Shown here: positions 36,917 through 45,746 of the stretch, piece after piece
Layout of the letters: every line of letters begins with the position of its first letter
How positions within the stretch are numbered: the first letter of the stretch is position 1
NCBI RefSeq assembly: GCF_030687295.1
Contig: NZ_CP117425.1
Coordinates: forward strand, 4,468,001 to 4,532,000
Length of the DNA stretch: 64,000 nt
Direction: 5' to 3'
Source: Pseudomonas beijingensis
GTDB lineage: Bacteria > Pseudomonadota > Gammaproteobacteria > Pseudomonadales > Pseudomonadaceae
Notes under the pieces: model-generated
Databases searched by the model: none
Told to the model about the DNA's origin: nothing
The model's input: the letters and a program-made list of their open reading frames with translations, nothing else
Program-made: the position numbers and the translations under genes

Positions 36917-38692
36917 TCAGCGCTTGGCCACCAACTCTTTCGGCAACTTGAAGGTCCAGAGCATGCCGCCCTGGTTGAAGTCTTTCACGCGCTTGGCCAC
37001 CTCGCCGCCCCACAGCGGTACCGCGCCGCCCCAGCCGGAAACCACGGAGATGTATTGCTCGCCGTCCATTTCCCAGGTGATGGGGGAGCCGAGCACGCCG
37101 GAGCCGGTCTGGAATTCCCAGACCTTTTCCCCAGTCTTGGCGTTGAACGCCTGCAGGAACCCTTCAGGCGTGCCGGTGAACACCAGGTTGCCCTTGGTGG
37201 TCAGGACCCCGCCCCACAGCGGCGCGAAGTTCTTGTGGCGCCAGACTTCCTTGCCGGTCTTGGGGTCGATGGCCCGCAGCACGCCAATGTAGTCCTCGTT
37301 CAGCGGCTTGATGGTGAAACCGGCCCCGAGGAACGCCGCACCTTTCTTGTAGGCGATGCCTTCGTTCCAGATGTCCATGCCCCATTCGTTGGACGGCACG
37401 TAGAACAACCCAGTGTCCTGGTTGTAGGCCATCGGCATCCAGTTTTTCGCGCCGAGGAAGGCCGGTGCGACGAACACCGAGCTGCCCTTGGCTTCGCTGC
37501 CCGGCGCGCCCGGACGGCTGGCCTCGTTGTAGATCGGCCGCCCTTCCTTGTCTAGGCCAGTGGCCCAGGTGATCTTGTCGACAAACGGGAAACCGCGGAT
37601 GAATTTACCGTTGGTGCGGTCGAGCACGTAGAAGAAGCCGTTACGGTCAGCGGTCGCCGCCGCCTTGATGTCCTTGCCGCCTTCCTTGTAATTGAACGAG
37701 ATCAGTTCGTTGACGCCGTCATAATCCCAGCCGTCATGAGGCGTGCTCTGGAAGTGCCATTTGATGCTGCCGTCATCAGGATTCAGGGCCAGGCGCGACG
37801 ACGAATAGAGGTTGTCGCCAGGGCGCAGGTGGGAGTTCCAGGGCGCCGGGTTGCCGGTGCCGAACAGCAGCAGGTTGGTTTCCGGGTCGTAGTAGCCACC
37901 CAGCCAAGGCGCGGCACCGCCGGTTTTCCACAGATCGCCCGGCCAGGTCTTGCCGGCCTCGCCACCGGAGATACCATTCTCGACCGCCTTGCCGTCCTTG
38001 TAGACGTAGCCCATGTGGCCTTCCACGGTCGGACGGGTCCACAGCAGTTCGCCATTTTTCGGGTCGTAGGCGCTGATCTGGCCGACCACACCGAACTCGC
38101 CCCCGGCCACCCCGGTAATCAGCTTGCCGTTCACCACCATGGGTGCGGCGCTGATGGAATAACCTTCCTTGTGGTCGGCCACCTTCTTGCTCCACACCAC
38201 CTTGCCAGTGTCCTTGTTCAAAGCCACCAGTTTCGCGTCGAGGGTGCCGAAGAACACCAGGTCGCCATACAAGGCCACGCCGCGGTTGATCACGTCGCAG
38301 CAAGGGCGAATGTCATCGGGCAGGCGCGCATCGTATTGCCACAGCTTCTTGCCGGTGCGCGCATCCACCGCAAACACCCGCGAATAGGAACCGGTGAGGT
38401 ACATCACCCCGTCCTTGATCATCGGCTGGGCCTGCTGGCCACGCTGCTTTTCGCCGCCGAAGGAGAACGCCCAGACCGGCCGCAGGTCCTTGATGTTATT
38501 GACATTGAGGGTATCGAGCGGGCTGTAGCGCTGGCCCTGGACGCCCAGGCCGTTGGTCACGACCTGCTGCGGGTTTTTCGGGTCCTGGAGAATTTCCTGA
38601 TCGGTCACGGCTGCAAGGGCCGAACCGGACAGCAGCATGGCACTGAGCAGCAGGCTCACGGCGAAGGGTTGGCGACGTGCGGGATGACTCAT
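36917..38692 (-). CDS. pedH: PQQ alcohol dehydrogenase, lanthanide-dependent type (PedH)
   Basis: 591 residues with signal peptide ([14 protein letters not shown]). Eight-bladed quinoprotein propeller: vicinal disulfide Cys pair in [12 protein letters not shown], repeats such as [11 protein letters not shown] and [11 protein letters not shown]. The catalytic region reads [12 protein letters not shown]: the catalytic Asp is followed two residues later by a second Asp, the signature of lanthanide-binding enzymes (XoxF, PedH). It oxidises alcohols and aldehydes in the periplasm with cytochrome c as acceptor. A shared promoter box lies 106 bases upstream and an AACAATAA motif at the leader end. 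Confidence 0.93.
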   Translation of the reverse strand: MSHPARRQPFAVSLLLSAMLLSGSALAAVTDQEILQDPKNPQQVVTNGLGVQGQRYSPLDTLNVNNIKDLRPVWAFSFGGEKQRGQQAQPMIKDGVMYLTGSYSRVFAVDARTGKKLWQYDARLPDDIRPCCDVINRGVALYGDLVFFGTLDAKLVALNKDTGKVVWSKKVADHKEGYSISAAPMVVNGKLITGVAGGEFGVVGQISAYDPKNGELLWTRPTVEGHMGYVYKDGKAVENGISGGEAGKTWPGDLWKTGGAAPWLGGYYDPETNLLLFGTGNPAPWNSHLRPGDNLYSSSRLALNPDDGSIKWHFQSTPHDGWDYDGVNELISFNYKEGGKDIKAAATADRNGFFYVLDRTNGKFIRGFPFVDKITWATGLDKEGRPIYNEASRPGAPGSEAKGSSVFVAPAFLGAKNWMPMAYNQDTGLFYVPSNEWGMDIWNEGIAYKKGAAFLGAGFTIKPLNEDYIGVLRAIDPKTGKEVWRHKNFAPLWGGVLTTKGNLVFTGTPEGFLQAFNAKTGEKVWEFQTGSGVLGSPITWEMDGEQYISVVSGWGGAVPLWGGEVAKRVKDFNQGGMLWTFKLPKELVAKR

Positions 38693-38709
38693 GACGGCTA
38701 CCTCTGCGG

Positions 38710-38717
38710 TTATTGTT
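38710..38717 (-). promoter_or_regulatory. CA motif in pedH leader
   Basis: Coding strand AACAATAA, exact AANAANAA match, about 17 bases before the ATG and just before GCAGAGG. Confidence 0.45.
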
Positions 38718-38797
38718 ATACCCGGGAAATTTTCCCGGTCTGCCACAGATTCTTGGCCTCGGGGCCGTCGCCAACAATTGCCCGCTGTGTTGAGTTT

Positions 38798-38819
38798 TCT
38801 AGTTCCTTGGTACATGTGG
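38798..38819 (-). promoter_or_regulatory. Quinoprotein-cluster box before pedH
   Basis: TCTAGTTCCTTGGTACATGT on the plus strand. The core TTCCTTGGTA is identical to that between pedF and pedE (42131). Likely site for a LuxR-type response regulator of the cluster; inferred. Confidence 0.55.
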
Positions 38820-38835
38820 AGGAGCAGCGCCCCCC

Positions 38836-38965
38836 CGTGGCGAGGGAGCTTGCTCCCGCTGGGGCGCGCAGCGGCCCTGAAAATGGCCCAGTCAATATTG
38901 ATAGCCGGGGTGACTGATACAGGGGCTGCTGCGCAGCCCAGCGGGAGCAAGCTCCCTCGCCACGG
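38836..38965. repeat. REP doublet of the GCGAGGGAGCTTGCTCCCGC type
   Basis: CGTGGCGAGGGAGCTTGCTC, CTGCTGCGCAGCCCAGCGG and inverse. It separates pedH from the accessory operon. Confidence 0.85.
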
Positions 38966-38968
38966 GAA

Positions 38969-39904
38969 TCATTCGGGTTGGGTGTCCACCCGCTTCATCC
39001 CCGCCCGCTCATACCGCGGGTAAAGATGACTGACACTTCGAATCAACTCATAGCGACTCAAACTGATCCCGGCAAAACGCTCGGGGATGGGGCTGCGGAT
39101 CATCTCGGCCATGTCGTCGCCCCGCGCCGCGCCGTCGCGCATCAGTTGGTCGAGCCAGCCCAGGTAGTCGCGCATCTGCGAGAAAGGCCGGGCGTTGGTC
39201 GCAACCGGGCCATGGCCGGGCACGATCTGCTTCCAGGGCAACGCCTGCAAGGTGTCCAGGTCGTTGAGCCAGACCTCCAGCCCCGGGCTGTTGGGGGTTG
39301 TCAGGGCGCGCTCGTAGAACACCAGGTCGCCGGCGAACAGCACGCCGGTGGTTTCGTCGAGAATCGCCAGGTCGGCCCCGGTGTGCCCGGCCAGTTGCAA
39401 CAAGCGCAACGAGTGATTGCCCACCGTCAGCGTCCCGGCCGCCAGCGCCTGGGTCGGCAATACCACTTCAGTGCCACGCATCCAATCGCCCACCAGCCGA
39501 TACATGTTTTCCGCCAGCGCATCACCCTGTTGTCGCAGCAGATCGGTGGTGCCCGCCAAGGCACCGATGGGCACGTCGCTGAACGCCTGGTTGCCCAATA
39601 CATGGTCGGGGTGATGATGGGTCAGCAAGACCTGGATGACCGGCTTATCGGTGGTCGCCGCAACGGCCTGGCGCAGCGCCTCGCCGTAGCGCTTCGACGG
39701 CCCGGTGTCGATCACCACCACACCGACATCGGTGACGATGAACGCCGTATTGACGATATTGCCGCCGTTGGCCTTGGCAAAGTTCTCGGTGCTGCCTTCC
39801 AGCAGCCAGGTGCCTTCGGCGATCTGCCGGGGCTTGAGTGAATACTCGGTGGCGGACCATGCCGGCAGGCACAGGCCAAGACAGATCAGTAACAGCCAGC
39901 GCAT
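38969..39904 (-). CDS. Quinoprotein-associated zinc metallohydrolase (metallo-beta-lactamase fold)
   Basis: 311 residues with signal peptide (LLLICLGLCLPAWS). Metal-binding LLTHHHPDHVLGN (HxHxDH), then LAGHTGADLAI and PGHGPV supply the other ligands of a dizinc MBL hydrolase. It belongs to the family named quinoprotein relay system zinc metallohydrolase, always found near PQQ dehydrogenases. Substrate unknown. Last of four closely spaced genes (cytochrome, solute-binding, SoxYZ-like, this), 16 bases after the previous one. Confidence 0.87.
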   Translation of the reverse strand: MRWLLLICLGLCLPAWSATEYSLKPRQIAEGTWLLEGSTENFAKANGGNIVNTAFIVTDVGVVVIDTGPSKRYGEALRQAVAATTDKPVIQVLLTHHHPDHVLGNQAFSDVPIGALAGTTDLLRQQGDALAENMYRLVGDWMRGTEVVLPTQALAAGTLTVGNHSLRLLQLAGHTGADLAILDETTGVLFAGDLVFYERALTTPNSPGLEVWLNDLDTLQALPWKQIVPGHGPVATNARPFSQMRDYLGWLDQLMRDGAARGDDMAEMIRSPIPERFAGISLSRYELIRSVSHLYPRYERAGMKRVDTQPE

Positions 39905-39920
39905 GGTGCGCTCCTTCTGG

Positions 39921-40676
39921 TCAGGGAATGGCCGCCTCGAACGCGTTGCCACTGTTGTCGCGCAGCACCAGGCGGGTCTGTCCCAGGCCTTGGATGTCGA
40001 AGCCCAGGTTGGGGTTTTCGCTGACCGCCGGGAACAGCTCCAGGCGCGCCAACACCTGACCGTCAGCGTCCAGCAGTTGCGCCTGGTTGATGAAGAACTC
40101 CGGGATGCCGCTCACCAGGCCGTTGTCCATCGGATGGGCAATTTGCAGGCGCAAGCGACTCGAATCCCCTCGCGGATAACGACCGCCCAGCACCTCGCCC
40201 AAGTGTTCCTCCCAACCCGGCTGGGTGCGCACCACGCTGGGCGCAGTGCAGCCACCACCCGCCGCGTCGATCAAGGTCGAACCGACGTGCCACAGGCCAT
40301 CGCGGGTCTGCACGGCGGCGCGCAACGGCGTGGCCTGTTCGATGCGAATGCGGATCGACAGCCAGGGCAGCACCCGCTCCCCCGGTTGGAAGTCGACGAT
40401 TTTCGGCAACGGGTTCAGCTCCGCCCAGGCCAGCACCCGCACAACGTCGCCAGTAAATGCCCGGGCATCGATTTCCAGCGGCACCTGGCGCGCGTCTTCG
40501 GCAAAGGGTGGCGCCAGCAGTCGCACCCGGTCGTCGAACACGAACGGCGCGTCCCCCAGCAATTGTTTGTGATAAAAGGCCCACATCACCGACGGCACCG
40601 GATCCTTCCCTGGCTCGACCGCCATCGCCAGCCACGGCAGGCACCACAACAGCAGGCCATACGCTCGCCAGTTCAT
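39921..40676 (-). CDS. Quinoprotein-associated SoxYZ-like carrier protein
   Basis: 251 residues with signal peptide (YGLLLWCLPWLAMA). The N-terminal part is SoxY-like, and a conserved Cys sits in AGGGCTAPSV; the C-terminal part is SoxZ-like, with HPMDNGL. In sulfur oxidisers SoxYZ carries substrate on a Cys; here the fused form accompanies PQQ dehydrogenases, function unknown. It lies ten bases after the solute-binding gene. Confidence 0.85.
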   Translation of the reverse strand: MNWRAYGLLLWCLPWLAMAVEPGKDPVPSVMWAFYHKQLLGDAPFVFDDRVRLLAPPFAEDARQVPLEIDARAFTGDVVRVLAWAELNPLPKIVDFQPGERVLPWLSIRIRIEQATPLRAAVQTRDGLWHVGSTLIDAAGGGCTAPSVVRTQPGWEEHLGEVLGGRYPRGDSSRLRLQIAHPMDNGLVSGIPEFFINQAQLLDADGQVLARLELFPAVSENPNLGFDIQGLGQTRLVLRDNSGNAFEAAIP

Positions 40677-40686
40677 CCCTGCGCTC

Positions 40687-41562
40687 CTATTGGTACATCT
40701 CGGGTACTTCGTAGCGCAGGCCATAGCGGGCATACATTGCCTTGAGGCTGCCGTCGCGGATCAAGCCTTCCAGCGCCTCTTCCACCGCATAGGCCAACTG
40801 ACGGTTGCTTTCATGCACCGCCATGCCGATTTCCCAGCGTTGCTTGCCCATGTTCGGATAGGCATTCTCCGCCAGTGCCAGTTGCGGATCGGCCGCCTCA
40901 TGCACTTGCCAGTCGACTTCCCCGCGCATGGCCATGACAGCGTCGACCTCCCCGGCCTGCATGGCCCCAAAGGCTTTGGCAACGCTGGGGTAATGGCGGG
41001 TCCTGGCGCTGAGCATGCCATTGAACACCGAGGTCAGGTAGAACGACGGCACGCTGTCGACTTCCACCCCGATGGGGTGTTGCTGGAACACCGCGACGCT
41101 GCCCACCGAATCCAGTCGACGACGGTCATACGCGACCTGCCAGCACTCCTGCTGATAAGGCCCGAACATCACCACCTGGGCATTTTCCAGCTCACCGATA
41201 TCGTTGCGTTTTTGCACGTAGTCGTGATCGTACGGCACACGCATCATCAAGTCGGCCAGTTGTCGGTCGTGCAGCGGGCTGCTGCGCCAGATGTAGTCGC
41301 GTAGATCGTCATCGAGCTTCTCGCCGGGCGGTGCCCACATCAGTTTCAGACGCACGCCCATGGCCTTGGCCAAAGCCTGCGCCAATTCAACATCAACACC
41401 CCGGGGCTGGCCCTGGTCTTCAAAACTGTAGGGAGCGAAGTCCTTGTAAACCGCGACCTTCAACTCACCAGCGGCGATCATCTGGTCGTAGCTGCGCACC
41501 TGCGCCTGCACCGCCTGGACACATAGCAGCAGGCTGCAGATTACCCACGCGAACAGGCGCAT
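40687..41562 (-). CDS. Quinoprotein-associated periplasmic solute-binding protein
   Basis: 291 residues with signal peptide (VICSLLLCVQAVQA). Type II solute-binding fold: LKVAVYKDFAPYSFEDQGQPRGVDVELAQALAKAMG, ADLMMRVPYDH, EALEGLIRDGSLKAMYARYG. Family members near XoxF/PedE enzymes (XoxJ-like) are thought to help dehydrogenase maturation rather than transport. It starts six bases after the cytochrome stop, so one operon. Confidence 0.87.
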   Translation of the reverse strand: MRLFAWVICSLLLCVQAVQAQVRSYDQMIAAGELKVAVYKDFAPYSFEDQGQPRGVDVELAQALAKAMGVRLKLMWAPPGEKLDDDLRDYIWRSSPLHDRQLADLMMRVPYDHDYVQKRNDIGELENAQVVMFGPYQQECWQVAYDRRRLDSVGSVAVFQQHPIGVEVDSVPSFYLTSVFNGMLSARTRHYPSVAKAFGAMQAGEVDAVMAMRGEVDWQVHEAADPQLALAENAYPNMGKQRWEIGMAVHESNRQLAYAVEEALEGLIRDGSLKAMYARYGLRYEVPEMYQ

Positions 41563-41567
41563 GGCGA

Positions 41568-42029
41568 TCACTCCTCGACGTGCACGCTGTCGAGATAGGT
41601 GCGCACCGCCCACAAGGCTTCCTGACTCAGGTAGTCGGCCATTTTCGGCATGTAGACCCGGCCGTCGCGCACCGCACCGTGGCGCACGCGCTCGACAAAC
41701 CACTCATCGCCGGCTTCGGCGGCGTCGAGCATGCGCAGGTCCGGGGCGATCCCGCCGGACTTGGCCTCCAGGCCATGGCAGGCCGCGCAGTTCTGATTGT
41801 AGGCCGAGGCACCGATTTCCACGGCTTTGTCACGCTCGGGGGAATTGCGATACGGGTTCTGGGCAGCCCATCCATCGGCATCCAACGGCAAGTTGGTGTC
41901 CTTGATCGGAGTCAGACCCTTGGTTTCCACTGCTTGGGGCACTACGTTGCCATGGGCCCATGCGGAGCCTGCGCCGGTCAGCCCCATCAGTAATGCGGTC
42001 GCGATGATGGCGTTGCGTTTTGTTGTCAT
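41568..42029 (-). CDS. pedF: Cytochrome c550 electron acceptor of the quinoprotein dehydrogenases
   Basis: 153 residues with signal peptide (TALLMGLTGAGSAWA). Haem site CAACH in NQNCAACHGLEAK; axial Met in VYMPKMADYL. Equivalent to ExaB/PedF, which takes electrons from PedE and PedH and passes them to the terminal oxidases. First of the four-gene accessory operon, divergent from pedE over a 253-base region containing a shared box. Confidence 0.9.
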   Translation of the reverse strand: MTTKRNAIIATALLMGLTGAGSAWAHGNVVPQAVETKGLTPIKDTNLPLDADGWAAQNPYRNSPERDKAVEIGASAYNQNCAACHGLEAKSGGIAPDLRMLDAAEAGDEWFVERVRHGAVRDGRVYMPKMADYLSQEALWAVRTYLDSVHVEE

Positions 42030-42130
42030 TGTTATGCCCTCTGGATTGCACGCAAGACCTCTTGGCAGAGGCCGTGCCGTCATCTTAGGAACCCTGTGCC
42101 ACCAGCCGAATGCTGCTTTGGTGGCCGGGG

Positions 42131-42150
42131 TCTAGTTCCTTGGTAGCAGG
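42131..42150. promoter_or_regulatory. Quinoprotein-cluster box between pedF and pedE
   Basis: TCTAGTTCCTTGGTAGCAGG. Core TTCCTTGGTA is shared exactly with the pedH upstream box and differs by one base from TACCTTGGTA at 47285. It is roughly central between the two divergent starts. Confidence 0.6.
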
Positions 42151-42282
42151 CCATCCGACGCAAGTCGCAAAGACAGGCGGTTCGGGAAGTTTTCCCGGCA
42201 AAGGCGGGACTTTTTCCGTATCGGCGGGCCCCGGCGCGACCCAACCTAGTCAGGCCAAAACCTTTCACTGGGAACTGCCACC

Positions 42283-44148
42283 ATGAGAATAAAAACGCTA
42301 CCCGCCCTCTCCGCCCTGACCGTTGCCTTGCTGCTGGCCGGCAGTCTGTCGCTGAGCCCCTTGGCCAACGCCGCAGCATCAGGGGTCAGTTGGGAAGACA
42401 TCGCCAACGATCACCTGACCACCCAGGACGTGCTGCAATACGGCATGGGCACCAACGCCCAGCGCTGGAGCCCGCTGGCCCAGGTCAACGACAAGAATGT
42501 GTTCAAGCTGACCCCGGCCTGGTCCTACTCATTCGGCGACGAGAAACAGCGCGGCCAGGAATCCCAGGCCATCGTCAGCGACGGCGTGGTGTACGTCACC
42601 GGCTCGTACTCGCGGGTGTTCGCCCTCGACGCCAAGACCGGCAAGCGCCTGTGGACCTACAACCACCGACTGCCGGACAACATTCGCCCGTGCTGCGACG
42701 TGGTCAATCGCGGCGCAGCCATCTATGGCGACAAGATCTACTTCGGCACCCTCGACGCGCGGGTGGTCGCCCTGGATAAAAACACCGGCAAGGTGGTGTG
42801 GAACAAGAAATTCGGCGACCACGCCGGCGGCTACACCATGACCGGCGCCCCGGTGCTGATCAAGGACAAGACCAGTGGCAAGGTCCTGCTGATCCACGGC
42901 AGTTCCGGTGACGAATTCGGTGTGGTCGGGCAACTGTTCGCCCGCGACCCGGACACGGGTGAAGAAGTCTGGATGCGCCCATTCGTCGAAGGCCACATGG
43001 GCCGCCTCAACGGCAAGGACAGCACGCCGACCGGCGACGTCAAGGCACCCTCCTGGCCCGACGACAAAACCACCGAGACCGGCAAGGTCGAGGCCTGGAG
43101 CCACGGTGGCGGCGCACCTTGGCAGAGCGCCAGTTTCGATCCCGAGAGCAACACCATCATCGTCGGCGCGGGCAACCCCGGCCCATGGAACACCTGGGCA
43201 CGCACGGCCAAGGACGGCAACCCTCACGATTACGACAGCCTCTACACCTCGGGCCAGGTCGGTGTCGACCCAAGCACTGGCGAGGTGAAGTGGTTCTACC
43301 AACACACGCCCAACGACGCCTGGGACTTCTCCGGCAACAACGAGCTGGTGCTGTTCGACTACAAGGACAAGGACGGCAAGGTGGTCAAGGCCACCGCCCA
43401 CGCCGACCGCAACGGTTTCTTCTACGTGGTCGACCGCAACAACGGCAAGCTGCAGAACGCCTTCCCCTTCGTCGACAACATCACCTGGGCCAGCCACATC
43501 GACCTGAAGACCGGCCGCCCCGTGGAAAACCCCGGCCAGCGTCCAGCCAAGCCATTGCCCGGTGAGACCAAGGGCAAGCCGGTGGAAGTCTCGCCGCCCT
43601 TCCTCGGCGGCAAGAACTGGAACCCCATGGCCTACAGCCAGGACACCGGTCTGTTCTACGTCCCCGGCAACCAGTGGAAAGAGGAATACTGGACCGAGGA
43701 AGTGAACTACAAGAAAGGCTCGGCTTACCTGGGTATGGGCTTCCGTATCAAACGCATGTACGACGATCACGTTGGCAGCCTGAGGGCGATGAACCCCACC
43801 ACCGGCAAAGTGGTGTGGGAGCACAAGGAACCGCTGCCGCTGTGGGCCGGCGTGCTGGCGACCAAGGGCAACCTGGTGTTCACCGGCACCGGCGACGGCT
43901 TCTTCAAGGCCTTCGATGCGAAAACGGGCAAGGAGCTGTGGAAATTCCAGACCGGCAGCGGCATTGTCTCCCCGCCCATCACCTGGGAACAGGACGGCGA
44001 GCAGTTCATCGGCGTAACCGTCGGCTATGGCGGCGCCGTGCCGTTGTGGGGCGGCGACATGGCCGAACTGACCAAACCCGTGGCCCAGGGTGGCTCGTTC
44101 TGGGTGTTCAAGATTCCGAGCTGGGATAAGGCCACAGCGCAGAAGTAA
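42283..44148 (+). CDS. pedE: PQQ alcohol dehydrogenase, calcium-dependent type (PedE/ExaA)
   Basis: 621 residues with signal peptide ending in LANAAA. Disulfide pair in [12 protein letters not shown]; catalytic region [12 protein letters not shown], where the position two residues after the catalytic Asp is Ser, the calcium-enzyme state. Repeats such as [11 protein letters not shown] and [11 protein letters not shown] build the propeller. It oxidises ethanol and other alcohols in the periplasm. An AATAAAAA motif lies at codons 2-5. Paralogue of the pedH product, which carries the lanthanide signature instead. Confidence 0.94.
   Translation: MRIKTLPALSALTVALLLAGSLSLSPLANAAASGVSWEDIANDHLTTQDVLQYGMGTNAQRWSPLAQVNDKNVFKLTPAWSYSFGDEKQRGQESQAIVSDGVVYVTGSYSRVFALDAKTGKRLWTYNHRLPDNIRPCCDVVNRGAAIYGDKIYFGTLDARVVALDKNTGKVVWNKKFGDHAGGYTMTGAPVLIKDKTSGKVLLIHGSSGDEFGVVGQLFARDPDTGEEVWMRPFVEGHMGRLNGKDSTPTGDVKAPSWPDDKTTETGKVEAWSHGGGAPWQSASFDPESNTIIVGAGNPGPWNTWARTAKDGNPHDYDSLYTSGQVGVDPSTGEVKWFYQHTPNDAWDFSGNNELVLFDYKDKDGKVVKATAHADRNGFFYVVDRNNGKLQNAFPFVDNITWASHIDLKTGRPVENPGQRPAKPLPGETKGKPVEVSPPFLGGKNWNPMAYSQDTGLFYVPGNQWKEEYWTEEVNYKKGSAYLGMGFRIKRMYDDHVGSLRAMNPTTGKVVWEHKEPLPLWAGVLATKGNLVFTGTGDGFFKAFDAKTGKELWKFQTGSGIVSPPITWEQDGEQFIGVTVGYGGAVPLWGGDMAELTKPVAQGGSFWVFKIPSWDKATAQK
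42288..42295 (+). promoter_or_regulatory. CA motif at pedE start codon
   Basis: AATAAAAA, exact AANAANAA match within the first five codons, a position where Hfq/Crc blocks ribosome binding. Confidence 0.4.
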
Positions 44149-44168
44149 CTGAGCTAAAACACCCTCTC

Positions 44169-44259
44169 CTGTGGGAGCGAGCTTGCTCGCGATAGCGGCG
44201 ACTCATTCAGCAATGATGTTGACTGACACACCGCCATCGCGAGCAAGCCCGCCCCACAA
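44169..44259. repeat. REP doublet
   Basis: CTGTGGGAGCGAGCTTGCTC and a degraded inverse (GAGCAAGCCCGCCCCACA) between pedE and the pentapeptide gene. Confidence 0.85.
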
Positions 44260-44276
44260 TTGCCTGAGTTCATGCC

Positions 44277-44921
44277 ATGAAATCATTACCACTGCTGCTT
44301 CTGTTCATCGGCGCCTTTGCCAATGCCGATGACCCCGACACCCCGCTGACAATCAACGGCTGCCTCATCGCCGAATCCAGCCAATGCCCCGGCGCCAACC
44401 TGCGGGGCGCAAAACTGGCGAACCAGGACTTGCGCAAGATGAACCTCAGCGGCGCCGACCTGCGTGATGCCGACCTGCGGCACGCGCGGCTGGACCTGGC
44501 CAACCTTGAGAAAGCCCAGCTACAGGGCGCCAACCTGACCCGTGCCAGCCTGCAGCAAAGCAACCTGCGCCTGGCGGACTTCAGCGGTGCCAAGCTCACG
44601 GCAATCCAGGGTTGGGGCCTGTTCGCCCAGGGCGCGCAGTTCCAGCGTGCCGACCTGACGGCGGCCTACCTGCAGTTTGCCCGCCTGTCCGGCGCCCGCC
44701 TGCACGAGGCCAATCTGCAGGCGGCGGACCTGGAAATGGCCTGGCTGAGCAAGGCCGACCTCAAGGGCGCCGACCTGCGCGACGCCAACCTGCAGGAAGC
44801 CAAGCTCGGCGAAAGCAACCTGGAACAGGCCAACTTGAGCGGTTCTCGCCAGCATTATGGGAATTTCCAGGATGCGAATATGCAAGGCTGTACGGGGTGC
44901 CCGTCTTCCTGGGATCAGTGA
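44277..44921 (+). CDS. Exported pentapeptide-repeat protein
   Basis: 214 residues with signal peptide (LPLLLLFIGAFANA). From about 38 to 200 nearly every fifth residue is Leu or Phe in A(D/N)LXX repeats (ANLRGAKLANQDLRKMNLSG, ADLRDADLRHARLDLANLEK), giving a right-handed beta helix of about 30 repeats. It ends MQGCTGCPSSWDQ with two Cys. P. putida has a pentapeptide protein at the same place next to pedE (PP_2673, from memory). Function unknown. Confidence 0.88.
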   Translation: MKSLPLLLLFIGAFANADDPDTPLTINGCLIAESSQCPGANLRGAKLANQDLRKMNLSGADLRDADLRHARLDLANLEKAQLQGANLTRASLQQSNLRLADFSGAKLTAIQGWGLFAQGAQFQRADLTAAYLQFARLSGARLHEANLQAADLEMAWLSKADLKGADLRDANLQEAKLGESNLEQANLSGSRQHYGNFQDANMQGCTGCPSSWDQ

Positions 44922-44942
44922 AGGCTCTGGATCACATAAACC

Positions 44943-45078
44943 CTGTGGCGAGGGAGCTTGCTCCCGCTGGACTGCGAAACAGTCCTCAATAGGGTCAACT
45001 CAATGGACCTGATACACCGAGGTGCCGGGTTTTGGGGGCGCTCCGCACCCCAGCGGGAGCAAGCTCCTTCGCCACAGT
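44943..45078. repeat. REP doublet of the GCGAGGGAGCTTGCTCCCGC type
   Basis: CTGTGGCGAGGGAGCTTGCT, CGCTCCGCACCCCAGCGGGA and inverse, between the convergent pentapeptide and response-regulator genes. Confidence 0.85.
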
Positions 45079-45107
45079 GGATCGTCATCGCCTGGGCATG
45101 AGGGGTT

Positions 45108-45746
45108 TCAACCGGCCACCCGCACCACCCCCATATCAATCCCCAAATGCACCAATTCGGCATGGGAACTGACCCGCAACTTGCTCTTGAGCAGCGTCAG
45201 GTGGTTGGACACGGTCTTGGCGCTGATGCATAGCTGTTCGGCGATGGTACGGGCCGGGGTGCCCTTGGCGAGCATGACGAATATCTCCAACTCCCGTTGG
45301 GTCATGCATTGCAGGCGCGGGTCGACAGCCTGCCGGGAGCTGGCGCAGGCCAGTTGCGTGGCCAGGGACTGTTCGATGTAGGCATGGCCGGCCAGCACCC
45401 GGCGTACCGCTTCCACCAGCACCTGGGGCGCCGAATTCTTGGTCAGGTAGCCCGCGGCGCCGGCGTCCAATGCCTGGCGCACAAGCGGCAGTTCGTCATG
45501 CATGCTGAAGAACAACACCCGCAATTGCGGCAGACGCTGGCGCAGCCGGCGGGTGGTTTCCAGGCCACTGATACCGGGCAGGCCAAAGTCCATGATCACC
45601 AGGTGAGGCACCTGTTCCTGCACCTGGCTCAGCGCCTCTTCACCGCTGGCCGCTTCGCGGACCTGCAGGTCCGGCATCAGCACCCGCAGCAGGCTGGCGT
45701 AGCCTTGCCGAACCACCGCATGGTCATCCACCAACAAAATATTCAT
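45108..45746 (-). CDS. pedR2: LuxR/NarL-type response regulator, PedR2/ExaE-like
   Basis: 212 residues. Receiver domain with phospho-Asp in LVIMDFGLPGISG and Lys in GYLTKNSA; C-terminal LuxR HTH (MTQRELEIFVMLAKGTPARTIAEQLCISAKTVSNHLTLLKSKL). Its start overlaps the kinase stop by one base. In P. putida PedS2/PedR2 switches between pedE and pedH according to lanthanide supply; the same position and neighbours here support that role. It may bind the shared boxes. Confidence 0.85.
   Translation of the reverse strand: MNILLVDDHAVVRQGYASLLRVLMPDLQVREAASGEEALSQVQEQVPHLVIMDFGLPGISGLETTRRLRQRLPQLRVLFFSMHDELPLVRQALDAGAAGYLTKNSAPQVLVEAVRRVLAGHAYIEQSLATQLACASSRQAVDPRLQCMTQRELEIFVMLAKGTPARTIAEQLCISAKTVSNHLTLLKSKLRVSSHAELVHLGIDMGVVRVAG

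Noticed and set aside
42130..42160. Sigma-54 promoters in the quinoprotein cluster
   Set aside because: No GG-N10-GC element with consensus flanks was found near the boxes; AgmR-type control is with other sigma factors.
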